A stretch of DNA of 18,825 nt from contig KZ111162.1 of assembly GCA_002077045.2 (NCBI GenBank), positions 1-18,825 on the forward strand, given 5' to 3'. The translations under genes and the position numbers were made by a program. Below, in pieces: positions 1-8,648 of the stretch; position 1 is the stretch's first letter; each line of letters starts with the position of its first letter. The notes below the pieces were generated by a model. That model was given only the letters and a program-made list of their open reading frames with translations. It was not told where the DNA came from and did not search any database. This DNA comes from Rachicladosporium sp. CCFEE 5018. Lineage: Eukaryota > Ascomycota > Dothideomycetes > Cladosporiales > Cladosporiaceae.

Positions 1-577
1 GCAGCACGCTTCAACACTTTATCGAGACGCCATTCGCGATGCTGGAACGGTGGTCTACGCAGAAATAGCTCTGGGCTGAGCCACCAATCCTCAATGTAGA
101 TGACTTCCTTTGCTTGCTCCAAAGCTACTGACACGGCATAAAAGTAGTCTCGGCCATCCACGTAGAACTTGCTGTATTTGACGTTGGCAGATGCTCATCG
201 CTATTAAAATCAAGGCTCACTCACATGTTATTGCCCGCACGCTCCGGCGCGAAGGACTGGAATCTATGACCTTCGGCAATCTTAGTGCGCTTGGAGTCAG
301 TGGCCTTCTCGTGTTCCTCGTCATGGCGATGATTAGTATTGACCAGATTCTGGAATTTTCCGATGCGATGCTTCAGGTGAATGGCTCCAACCTTGGCATC
401 ATAGAGGTGGGTGTCTTTCAGCTTCTCCCTCAACTCAGGGAATGGGTGACGGAGTTTGTCCTTGAAGCTGCGATTGTCGGGTACATGGCTTTCCCTGTTC
501 ACTCCATGGGGGTTCTCCCTCGTGACAGGCGTGTCCTGGTCCTCGGGCTTCACGTGAGAGGTACGGCTGAGCACCAT
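1..577 (-). CDS. Phospholipase D (5' part of gene, runs off left edge)
   Basis: N-terminal part of a fungal phospholipase D, which hydrolyses phosphatidylcholine-type lipids to phosphatidic acid. I read two exons, 577-225 and 171-<1, joined over a 53 nt intron (donor GTGAGT, acceptor ATACAG). Splicing gives 118 residues of charged, His/Arg-rich leader, then a 57-residue stretch containing FYVDGRDYFYAVSVALEQAK and, a little further on, IEDWWLSPELFLRRPP. That block is characteristic of eukaryotic PLD just before the first catalytic half. The HKD motifs lie outside the window. Only about 118 residues precede this block, so there is no room for the PX and PH domains of Spo14/PLD1-type enzymes; this looks like the shorter fungal PLD class. 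ATG 577 has A at -3. It is divergent from the methyltransferase gene. Family is clear; the exact paralogue is not. Confidence 0.85.
172..224 (-). other. Intron 1 of the PLD gene
   Basis: The 53 nt intron starts GTGAGT and ends ATACAG. Removing it makes the codon AT|C and joins the leader to the conserved block starting KFYVDGRDYF. Reading through it runs into stops. Confidence 0.8.
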
Positions 578-953
578 GATGCCGTCGTGTTGTGACCTGA
601 TGCGTGCAGAGTGCCGTGCCGTTCACCTTGACGGAGTCACAATTTCAGTCAACTTCACTTGCACACAGCCGGGAGACCACGAGACCAGCATGCAGGCCAT
701 CATGCACTATATGATAGGCCCCGCCAGAAACCTGCAAATACCCCTCCATCGATCTCACAATCAAGCATTGGAAGACGCCTCAACCATGGCCCCGCAAACA
801 AGGCGTTCCCGCGTCATGAGAGGCTGGTGGAGCGAGCTCCGGCATCACAGATCCGCACGTGGCTGGGCATTGTCTTGTTTGTCAGTGATATGTTCACATC
901 TCGTTTCTATTCACGACCGCGAAGGACACATTCAGGACGTCGCTTGTCGATCG

Positions 954-960
954 TGACTCA
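954..960. promoter_or_regulatory. TGACTCA, bZIP (Gcn4/CpcA or AP-1 type) element
   Basis: A perfect TGASTCA heptamer in the shared PLD/methyltransferase promoter, about 165 bp before the methyltransferase ATG. This is the known site of Gcn4/CpcA and also fits AP-1-like bZIP factors. Occupancy is inference. Confidence 0.4.
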
Positions 961-1037
961 GAGCAACTGTGCATCGAATGCTGCGGATTATGCGCACTAA
1001 GTGAGCACTGCACCGGAATGAGTAGGTCCCAAGTAAG

Positions 1038-1044
1038 TGAGTCA
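1038..1044. promoter_or_regulatory. TGAGTCA, bZIP (Gcn4/CpcA or AP-1 type) element
   Basis: Second TGASTCA heptamer, 84 bp from the first and 78 bp before the methyltransferase ATG. Scanning by eye I saw no other TGASTCA in the window, so both copies fall in one 544 bp promoter. Confidence 0.4.
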
Positions 1045-1121
1045 GACGCCAGAGGTAGGTGAGATAAGTATATCTATCGCTGTCCTGCCGTAAAGACTTT
1101 GTGTCGAACTATCAAGCAATC

Positions 1122-1988
1122 ATGTCTACTACCGACTCCGCTCAGAGCGCTCTCGCGGCTTCCCTCGCGCAATGTGCAATCAATACCTCCCCTGCAGTCC
1201 TCAAGGTCCAGACATCTCAGCTCGTCCACCGCCTCAATCTCCTATCAGCCTTCTTTCCGTCTCACGACTACACGGAGACACCTCTGGCGGGGTCTACAGT
1301 CCTCGAGATCGGTTGCGGTCAAGGCGACACTACCATTGTCCTTGCTCACGCAGTAGGCTCCGGTGGCAAAGTACTCGCACTGGACCCAGCGCCCCTGGAC
1401 TACGGATCACCATACACGCTGGAACAAGCTCAAGGCCATCTGTCTGCCTCCAAATTAGGAGATAGGATCGAATGGATCCGAGCCGATCCTCTAGAGGCGG
1501 CAGAGAACGGATCACTCGATGGCAAGGACCTGAAGTGGGTAGTGCTGGCTCACAGTCTATTCTATATGAGTGGCGAGGACTACGTATACAGACTACTCAT
1601 GGCACTCGCGGACTACGGCAAGAAGCACGGCGGCCTGAAGCTACTATTCGCCGAGTGGGGAATGAAGACCTCGGTCCCCGGTGCAGAAGCCCACTTACTC
1701 GCTGTGAAAGCCCAGAGTGCGCAACCATTGCGTGGTGGGAATGTTCAGATGAGTCTTGAGCCAGCGAAGATCGCTGAACTCGCCAAGAAAGCGGGTTGGG
1801 TAGTCGAGAGAGAAGCATGGGTGGAGGCACCGCAGATGGATGATGGAGATTGGGAAGTCTCGGCTGCAAAGTCGATGGACAAGGGTGAATCGACAAGGGA
1901 AGCGAAAGCTTTGCTTGAGAAGATGGAGGAATCGATTCAAGGGCCCGTCGAGTGCATGGATGTGTGGACGGGTATGTTTAGTGCGTAG
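1122..1988 (+). CDS. Class I SAM-dependent methyltransferase
   Basis: A single-exon gene for a 288-residue cytosolic methyltransferase. Motif I, VLEIGCGQGD, is at about residues 60-69 and is the glycine-rich S-adenosylmethionine loop. An acidic motif II (LALDPAP, Asp about 88) follows, then a RADPLE block (Asp about 122) and a beta-4 strand WVVLAHSLFYM (about 139-149). No signal peptide or membrane segment is visible. The frame is open back to a GTG at 1101, but the first ATG is 1122 with A at -3, so I start there. The substrate cannot be read from the sequence; similar fungal proteins act on small molecules or proteins. It is divergent from the PLD gene and convergent with the permease gene, whose stop is 96 bp away. 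Confidence 0.85.
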   Translation: MSTTDSAQSALAASLAQCAINTSPAVLKVQTSQLVHRLNLLSAFFPSHDYTETPLAGSTVLEIGCGQGDTTIVLAHAVGSGGKVLALDPAPLDYGSPYTLEQAQGHLSASKLGDRIEWIRADPLEAAENGSLDGKDLKWVVLAHSLFYMSGEDYVYRLLMALADYGKKHGGLKLLFAEWGMKTSVPGAEAHLLAVKAQSAQPLRGGNVQMSLEPAKIAELAKKAGWVVEREAWVEAPQMDDGDWEVSAAKSMDKGESTREAKALLEKMEESIQGPVECMDVWTGMFSA

Positions 1989-2084
1989 ACCATGCAACAT
2001 ACACAGCGGAGTCCACCAAGATGCCTACATGCATGCCCTTCGCGCCTCTACGGGACAAGATCGAGCGCAAGACCCATAGCGCGA
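1989..2084. other. Convergent 3' gap, methyltransferase / permease
   Basis: Only 96 bp separates the two converging stop codons, so the 3' UTRs must nearly touch or overlap. No terminator-like structure is evident. Confidence 0.6.
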
Positions 2085-4150
2085 CTAGAACAAGGCGCGC
2101 ACGATCTTCATAGGCAAATTCTTCGGCCCTGCAGTGCGCCTCTTCTCCTCCGCCATCTCACGAATCTCGTCGAGGTTCGCGCGAAGGCCAGTGGTGACGT
2201 CCATGTCCTGTGTTCTAGTCAGTAAAGCAGTCTTCGGATGCCGTCCTATCTGCGTCTCAGGACGTACCTTGGCCTTGATGTACCAGCTGAAGTCTCTTGA
2301 CCATAGCTTCCAAAACACATAGAGCGCGAGGATTAAAGGTGCCGCGAGATAGCTCTCGAAGAAGGCCCCAGCATCAGGTGGAGCGCCTCCGACAGGGAAT
2401 AGCGCAACATAGAACTGCGCCACGAGGCAGATGATGTTAAGCGTGAGGCCAATGGCAGAGCCGTAGACGCCGAAGAATGCCTTGTACGGTAGCTCGTCGA
2501 GTGTGTGGCCTTGAGCTTTCCACCCTGCGCGAAACCGTATGTGGCTCAAGCATATGGTACCCCCTGTGGTTCTGATAAGTAAAAGTAACAACCCAATTAG
2601 ACGACCGAGTGCTCACAGATGAAGAAGTTCGCGAGCCCAGATAAGGCAAGGAGCCAGGTGAATATGGTGCTGCCGGTGGATGCCCTGAGCAGGACTTGTC
2701 AGCTAGCGTCCATAGCCGTTGACTGTGATTTGAACGATTCGGCTTACTCATTGATGTATGCTAAGAACCCAAAAGCAATTTGTATCAGGACGCACCACCT
2801 GGTGACATTGTCAGTTGCCAGTTCGACATCAATGATCAGCGTGTCTTACAGTGGGCGGCCTTTCTTATCAACATATGCGAGAAAGCTCGGTCCCATGTTG
2901 GTCTGCCCGAGCGCCTGCATCGTGCGAGTGGACGCATAAGTACAGCTATTGGCCACGGAAAGCACTGCAAGTAAGATTACGACATTGAAAATCGAAGGTA
3001 ATGCCCTGATCCCAGCGAGGTTGATGGCAATGACAAACGGCGAATACGCTGTGGCTGCTCCACTTGCATGAAGGAGACCCGGGTTATCGGATGGCACGAC
3101 GAGGCCCACTAGGAACAAGCCGACAACGTAGAAAAGCGAGATTCGCCAGAAAACTTGCTTCGTAGCCATTGGAATGGAGCGCATGGGGTTGGTGGCCTCG
3201 GCAGCAGCGAGCCCAGTCAGCTCGGTCCCGCCAAAGGCGAATGAAGCTGTCACAAAGACTGAGCAGAAGCCTTTGAACCCGTTCCTGAAAGCGCCGGGAT
3301 CGTGCCAGTATCTGGCACCGATGTAGCCGCGATCATCTGTCGGCACACCGCCGCAGTCGATGATGATCGCAAGAATGATGAAACCGATGGTCGCCGTGAC
3401 CTTGATGATTGCCAGGACAAATTCGACCTCCCCGTAGCCGCGGACGCCAAAGACTTGAATGGCGCACAGGGCCACGAGAAAGATTGTGACCCATACCCCG
3501 ACGTTCGTTTCGGCACCTTTCTTCCAGAATGAGATCGTGAGGGCAGCTGCTGTAATCTCGAACGGCAGGACCGTGAGCCATTGAATGGCGTAGTCCCAGC
3601 CGGTGGCGAAACCCCATGAAGGGTCGATGAAGCGAACGGCGTAGCTATAAAAGGCGCCGTTTACCTGAGTTCCAGGTCAGTCCTTTCGTATTTCCCACCC
3701 TGAGTTGCGGCCTGTCCCACCCGAGATAGACACGGGTCGCCACTGAGAAGGAGGCGGTTCTTACCGGGTACATGACTGCCAGCTCGGCCAGTGCTTGCAT
3801 GGTCAGCAGCAGCATCAAGCCAATAATGCAGAACGCAATGACTAGACTGCCTGGACCACCGGTTGTGAGCGCACCGCCTGGACGCATTGTGAGTAACGGA
3901 ATCATCGAATCCTACAGACGCAAACGGAATTTGCCAACGAACCTGATCCGACGAAGAAGCCAGCACCGATAGCACCGCCGATGGCGATCATTTGCATGTG
4001 TCTGCCCTTTAGACTGCGCTTGAGCTCGCGCTGGCCGCCGGGCTGAACCTCATCTCCTTGGACGGGAAGACTGTCAACGATCTTGTTGTGCCCATGACCT
4101 TTCTCCTCGTCGCTACTGCCATCGTGCTTGATCTCGGGATATGTCGACAT
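2085..4150 (-). CDS. Amino acid permease, AAT family (Gap1-like)
   Basis: A plasma-membrane proton-coupled amino acid permease of 557 residues from seven exons: 4150-3943, 3877-3765, 3664-2850, 2798-2748, 2684-2617, 2563-2268, 2207-2085. Every junction keeps frame and restores family sequence. TM1 reads GGAIGAGFFVGSGGAL across intron 1, TM2-3 ends AELAVMYPVNGAF across intron 2, and the TM6 block is FAFGGTELTGLAAAE. Further on come YVDKKGRPLW and SGLANFFIWGTICLSHIRFR, then a cytosolic tail after WYIKAK. The frame is open upstream to a GTG at 4222, but the first ATG is 4150 in a CCACC context, giving an acidic, Lys/His-rich N-terminus. Amino acid specificity cannot be told from sequence. Length and roughly 12 hydrophobic segments fit the family. 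Confidence 0.92.
2208..2267 (-). other. Permease intron 6 (stop-free, length divisible by three)
   Basis: The 60 nt intron has donor GTACGT, branch TTACTGACT and acceptor ACACAG. It is in frame without a stop, so a naive call reads through it and inserts 20 residues in the C-terminal tail. The near-consensus splice sites and the join WYIKAK-DMDVTTGLR argue for removal. Confidence 0.75.
2564..2616 (-). other. Permease intron 5
   Basis: The 53 nt intron has donor GTGAGC and acceptor CCACAG. An earlier TATCAG is out of frame; CCACAG restores FFIWGTICLSH. Confidence 0.75.
2685..2747 (-). other. Permease intron 4
   Basis: The 63 nt intron has donor GTAAGC, branch TAGCTGACA and acceptor GCTCAG. 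It joins LAYINE to ASTGSTIFTW. Confidence 0.8.
2799..2849 (-). other. Permease intron 3
   Basis: The 51 nt intron has donor GTAAGA, branch AACTGACA and acceptor CACCAG. It joins KKGRP-L to WCVLIQIAFG. Unspliced RNA stops at once at the donor. Confidence 0.8.
3665..3764 (-). other. Permease intron 2
   Basis: At 100 nt this is the longest intron read here, with donor GTAAGA, branch GACTGACC and acceptor ACTCAG. Splicing in phase 0 joins MYP to VNGAFYSY. Confidence 0.8.
3878..3942 (-). other. Permease intron 1
   Basis: The 65 nt intron has donor GTTCGT (weak), a TTACTCAC branch-like site and acceptor GTCCAG. Its removal rebuilds the conserved GSGGALTTGGPG segment of TM1. Confidence 0.75.
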
Positions 4151-5507
4151 GGTGGGCGACCAATAATAGTATGCACTGCGCAATGCGTCTTGGAAGTGGA
4201 AGGAGGTGAAGTCAGAGCCCACCTACTGAATAATATGCGAGCCCGGCTTTGCCAAGCAATGCCATGCGACCGCCCACTTGATTACCACTATGATTCCATG
4301 AAGCACAGATAAGCCTAGACTCAGAGCGGTATCTCTGCGCCTCGTAGGATCTTCGATACACAAGCTAATGTGCATCAAGCGGGAGAACCGTTGTCGCGAT
4401 CATCCGGTTGGTGGATGCGATAGAGCTACGATTCGCTATTGGTGATACAGCAGACAGGGATCGATGTCGCATGGGTGCAAGCCAAGCGAACGGACCTGCT
4501 GGGCTCATTGAAGATATGGCGAACGACACTTTCGCGCGGTGTGTGATGGACTCGTGGTCCAAGTACAGGTCGTGAACGCCGACAGCATAGCGCATTACCT
4601 CCACAACGGCATATTATGGGTCCAGACTTTGGTCGCCGAATCGACTTCAAGTGAATTGTTCCGTCGTTCGCAAGCTTGACACATCCTCGTCAATCATGAC
4701 GCGACCAATTCGGCTACAAGCGCCACCAGCCTGGGCAAACTGGCCCCAGGATCGCACACGACTTGATAACCAAGTTGATATCTGGCTCTTCGGATCGCAT
4801 GGCGTCGTTGCTGCGCGACGCATTCGCAATGCGCGCCCATCATCATGTACTTGCCGGACTGTCTCATTGACCGACTGCAGATGTGACCAGGCAAGGCTGT
4901 CAGGGCAAGAGCAATCACCATCGCGCAAGTTCGGTCCTTTCGCCAAATTATCCCGAAGCAGAAGCTCCTCCGATCGAGGTGGCAGCGGCAGCGGGGTACG
5001 CCTACACGCCAGTGTGCGAGTACAACATGGAGACAGTAATGCTGTACGTCTGGACTACAGCGCAGGTGAACGATAGCAATGGACTGAAAGGTCAAGTGAA
5101 GTCAGATCAAGGTTTCTAAAGGAAAACGCTCCTGGCCATGGCGCCAGCGCAAACAAGAACATCCAAGGGTCTTGTCAGCGGCCTAAGGTTGCCGGTAGGG
5201 CGTGCCAAGCATGGTTGGCATTCTGGCTCCAAAACACGCCCTCATAGCTACATAGCACTGATCTGAAGGGTTCTCACGCAATTGTGATGGCGCACCACAA
5301 GAGTTGGGATCCTGTCGAGCGGCCATCGAGAGACATACGAGTGAGATCTGCATCGACTGATTGATGGTGCTTCTCTCAGACACTCTCAGAGCAGTAAATG
5401 CGTTGCTTCGCATGCTGAGTCGTACGGTAGACCTTCAGACTTTTGGAATAAGAAGGAGCACACATATACATCATCTTGTTGAGCTAACGCGACTAACAAC
5501 GCAGGCA
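4151..5507. other. Gene-free region upstream of the permease
   Basis: About 1.36 kb between the permease start and the 3' end of the Jen1-type gene. Open frames here (for example plus 4651-5076 and minus 4694-5095) overlap each other, have no recognisable domain and biased Arg/Ser/Cys composition, so I reject them. An HGATAR site (AGATAA, 4307-4312) lies about 157 bp before the permease ATG; others are at 4418-4423 and 5071-5076. A small inverted repeat TGCCAA/TTGGCA is at 5203-5220. It probably holds the permease promoter and the Jen1 gene 3' UTR. Confidence 0.5.
4307..4312 (+). promoter_or_regulatory. HGATAR site upstream of the permease (possible AreA/GATA-factor site)
   Basis: AGATAA matches the HGATAR consensus of fungal nitrogen GATA factors, and amino acid permeases are common targets. 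The motif is short, and the count in this region (about three) is no higher than chance, so the assignment is tentative. Confidence 0.2.
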
Positions 5508-7262
5508 TCAATGCGACTTCGCAATCTGGTCCTCATCGGAGTCATGGCGCTTGTCGAAGCCATCATGATCCGTGTGCTCAATCGGTCTGCCAGTGGCCTC
5601 CTCGAAATCATGGTCGTGCGCTGAAATCGGAGTCAGTAAACTGTCGAGCTGGGCCAAAGATCTCAAACTCACCAGCGCCCATACTTCTGCCCTTGTACTC
5701 CGGACCAAGGAAGGTGAGAACGATCACGTAGGCGAAGACACAACCCATGAAAATAGCCTGCACCTCGTTAGCTGTGTCCAGCGATTGGGAATCAACATCA
5801 CTCACGATGACTTTGCCATACGCGTAACGATGCGTCGTCTTCCCCCCTTTCACCAACGGCGGCAGCGGGAAGCGTTCGCCGATTGTCGCCTCGATTGTGG
5901 AACTGGCGGATGAGACCAGGTTGCCCAGCTGGTAAGATGTACCTACCACAAAGGTGCGGAACGAGCCCGGCGACAATTCCATCAGATGAATAGGGATCAC
6001 ACCCCAGGCACCTTGTACAGCAGCCTGCTCGAAGAACGCCGCAGCCATGACACGCTCGTTGCCTGTGAAGCAATACGGGTACAGCAAAGCGCCGCCAAGG
6101 ATGCAGGCAGAGATGATGCTGAAGCGACGTCCGAACATCTGCGACAGATAGCCGATCACCGTACCTCCAGTCATTGCGCCAAGGTTGGCAACGACCTGAG
6201 TGACCGTGAGAGCATTGGCAGAGAAACCGTACTGATTCGTCAACATTGTTGGGTAGAGATCTTGCGAGCCATGCGACATGAAGTTGAAGCCTGCCATCAA
6301 CAGCACCATGTAAATCAGCAGCTTCCAGTGGCGCTTCAACGCGACTTTGCCTTCCTTGACGAAGGTCGCGCCTGCGTTTCCTGCAGCTCGGACGCGCTGT
6401 CGCTCGATGTAGCTGTCGGTCTCCGGCAGCATGAGACGGAACGCGATGATCAGCACGGGTGGACCCGCCCCAAACCAGAAAAGCGGACGCCAGCCATGGC
6501 TCGTGGTATTGACCAAGCCTCGTGCAAAGGCTGTTGCCAGGAGATAGCCGAAGGCGTAGCCTTGTTGCAGCATGCCAGAAATGAGCCCTCTCGCCCGTTC
6601 TGGACAGTCCTCCAAGGCCGTTGCGGCGACATTGCCATAGAGACCGCCCATTGCGACACCAAAGAGTGCCCGGACTGCTAGAAACTGCTTATAGGTCTGG
6701 CAGAAGCCTGTGCCAAGCTCCAAAACGATGAATAATAAATTATTGACCACGAAAGGCCACTTGCGGCCCCAGCGGTCAGCAGCAAGACCGAATGTGATGG
6801 CGCCAACGGAGCGGAACATGAGGACGAGGGTGATACCCCATGAGATTTCTGAAGTTCGTCAGCTTACACGGCCTTGGTCCATAGGTTTCTGAATGAACAC
6901 ACGCGTATTGGTCTTGCCGAAAGTCTTCGCGAGATCGGTGACCGTCAAGCTGACCGTAAACTGCAAGCATCAGCCACCGAACCGTCCGGAGTTTGGGAGC
7001 TACTCACAAAGTCGAACGCATCCCATGTCCATGCGATGAAGGAGCACGTGAAGAAGAGCCATTGCTTCGTACTCAGAAGGCGTAGCAGAGTGAGCGGATT
7101 CTCGACTTTATCCATGGGCGGCTTCAGTGTTGTGATCCGGGTCGCTAGGTACTTTCCCCAGGACATGTCGTCCTCCACCGGCTCGCCGGCGCTAGCGAAG
7201 TGAACATCGTCGCGATGTTTTTCATTGTAGTCCGGCGAGTAGTCGCCTTTGGCGTGCGCCAT
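5508..7262 (-). CDS. JEN1: Jen1-type monocarboxylate/H+ symporter (MFS, SHS family)
   Basis: A plasma-membrane carrier of the MFS sialate:H+ symporter family that in yeast imports lactate, pyruvate and acetate. Four exons, 7262-7008, 6960-6903, 6848-5673 and 5620-5508, give 533 residues. Splicing rebuilds AFDFFTVSLTVTDLAK and TNTQISWGITLVLMFRSVGA; MFS motif A appears as ADRWGRK. The decisive mark is NFMSHGSQDLYPT (about residues 293-305), matching the Jen family signature NxxS/THxS/TQDxxxT, which lines the substrate path. The cytosolic tail is His/Asp/Glu-rich. ATG 7262 has A at -3 and G at +4; the frame continues upstream only to a TTG. Transport and family are secure; the preferred acid is not readable. 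Confidence 0.92.
5621..5672 (-). other. Jen1-type gene intron 3
   Basis: The 52 nt intron has donor GTGAGT, branch TTTACTGACTC and acceptor TTTCAG. Retention would end the protein at 5608 with a different tail; splicing gives the charged tail ending DQIAKSH at 5508. Confidence 0.85.
6849..6902 (-). other. Jen1-type gene intron 2
   Basis: The 54 nt intron has donor GTGTGT, branch GCTGACGAAC and acceptor CTTCAG. A stronger-looking GTAAGC inside it gives the wrong phase; this choice yields KTNTQISWGITLVLM. Confidence 0.8.
6961..7007 (-). other. Jen1-type gene intron 1
   Basis: The 47 nt intron has donor GTGAGT and acceptor TTGCAG. It joins WDAFDF to FTVSLTVTDL in phase 0. Confidence 0.85.
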
Positions 7263-7284
7263 GATGACACTGGTTGGAAGCCAT
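7222..7284 (-). promoter_or_regulatory. Upstream ORF overlapping the Jen1-type start
   Basis: An ATG at 7284, 22 nt before the main ATG and out of frame with it, opens a 20-codon frame that ends at TGA 7224-7222, inside the coding region. Its context (G at -3, G at +4) is good. It matters only if transcription starts upstream of 7284. Confidence 0.35.
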
Positions 7285-8648
7285 GTCAGCTTGATGATCT
7301 CGATTCTCTGAATATTCAATGACCCAGAAAATTGGTCGCCATATACCGCAGCAAACTTGTAGTCGTCAAGCCTTGTGCGAAGACTTCCAAGACGGTGGCG
7401 TGCTGGGCAGTGTGGACCCGACTAATCAGAAGGCCGTGAACATTTCTACTGACCTTGCTCTTGCTCTCCGCGACTCTCCCTTTCAGCGAGAGATGTTCTC
7501 GTCCAGGTCTTCGTAATTGAACACCCTCTGTAGCGGCGGTGCGACTGTAGAATTCTCCATCTAGCGGCAGAGCGCTGATCTTTGTACCCATTCCTCTCCA
7601 CTGCGTCACATGGAGCTCATGCAAAATCACACACACTCGCTACCCGCTTCCCCACATGTGTCCCCGCTCATCTCGAGGTAAGGATATGCGCGCTGACATG
7701 GCGCGATTGGGCAGCTAGTGATCGGTGCTGCACACTACGAACATACGCCGGGGTCCTTCCGGAACCCTGCTTATCGCGCTGTCGGAGTCGGCTGCGCGAC
7801 ATGCCAACGACAGAATGGCGGAAAGATCACGCTGAAGATGCGCGAAGTTGCATTGCCAGGTCTACATGTTGTGTCTAATCGCATTCGGCCCTCACGCCCT
7901 GCCGCAATTACATCGCTCCAATCGACACCCAGAAAACATGCTGACCGCATCAGCTTGGTGAATGGCTGTCGCGGCACGCGAAGGACTTGGCGGCATGCTG
8001 CTTGAGGGCTTCGACGCTGCTTAGTGAAGCTTGAGCTTCGTGCGGTTGAAGCATCTGCCGGCTCTCGGATAACGGTTTCTAAACGGCTCTGGCCTGCTGC
8101 AAGCGTCTAGTATTCCTACGTTGGCCGATTGCACGTTAATCCCCGTTACTCAACGCGTCCTGGTACAGAGACTAGAGAGGCTGAAAGTCACGGTACCCGT
8201 CAGTCGCCGCTGTCGAAGATGTCGGGCCCTAGCGGAGCTGGGGGATCTTTCATACATTTGTCAACGCACGATCTCGGCGCGTCTGATCGTGCTCGCGAGT
8301 GTCACTGCCTCCTCTCTACCTACCTTCGGGGATCCCTAAGCAACCCTTCATTTCTACCATGAGAGCAAGACTTCAGTCGGGGACTCCGGCTAAGTGACGC
8401 CACTGAGAGGGACGGCCATGCCTCTCGCCAGTCACGCCTGTACTATGAGATACCTTGCAGTGCAGTCAACAGCAGCACTAGGCATCTGTCAGAGGTGGCA
8501 GTAGGGGAGATATGAGACAAAAACATTATTGACTGAACTGAGCCCCGTACCGGTTACTCCACCCACACCGACGAAAGCACGCCGGTTTGACCACGCACGC
8601 AACCGCTCATGTCCACTATACCGCGCCTTTCCCTCTACATACGCCTGC
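7263..8648. other. Gene-free region upstream of the Jen1-type gene
   Basis: About 1.39 kb between the Jen1-type start and the hydrolase stop. Short open frames on both strands (such as plus 7582-7878 and minus 7316-7636) show no domain and I reject them. It probably contains the carrier's promoter and the hydrolase 3' UTR. CreA-type SYGGRG hexamers occur at 7596-7601 (minus) and 7748-7753 (plus), one CCAAT near 7919 and one ACGCGT at 8153-8158. All are short enough to be chance. No tRNA or repeat seen. Confidence 0.45.

Larger units (their letters stand above)
578..1121. promoter_or_regulatory. Divergent promoter region, PLD / methyltransferase
   Basis: This 544 bp gap separates the two divergent start codons and I see no gene in it. 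Plus-strand open frames here lack recognisable domains. It contains two perfect TGASTCA elements (954-960 TGACTCA, 1038-1044 TGAGTCA). A TATA-like AGTATATCT lies about 50 bp before the methyltransferase ATG, with an AGATA/TATCT inverted repeat around it (1062-1075). Confidence 0.5.

Noticed and set aside
576..1000. Plus-strand frames of 113-126 codons in the PLD/methyltransferase gap
   Set aside because: No domain; they lie in a divergent promoter and overlap each other.
4651..5119. Plus- and minus-strand frames of 78-141 codons in the permease upstream region
   Set aside because: They overlap each other in several frames, have no domain and Arg/Ser/Cys-rich composition; probably chance.
4223..5507. 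GATA-site enrichment upstream of the permease
   Set aside because: About three HGATAR matches in 1.3 kb is no more than chance expectation.
5986..6681. Long plus-strand open frame of 231 codons opposite the Jen1-type gene
   Set aside because: It lies wholly antisense to a secure conserved exon, has no domain and odd composition; a shadow of codon usage.
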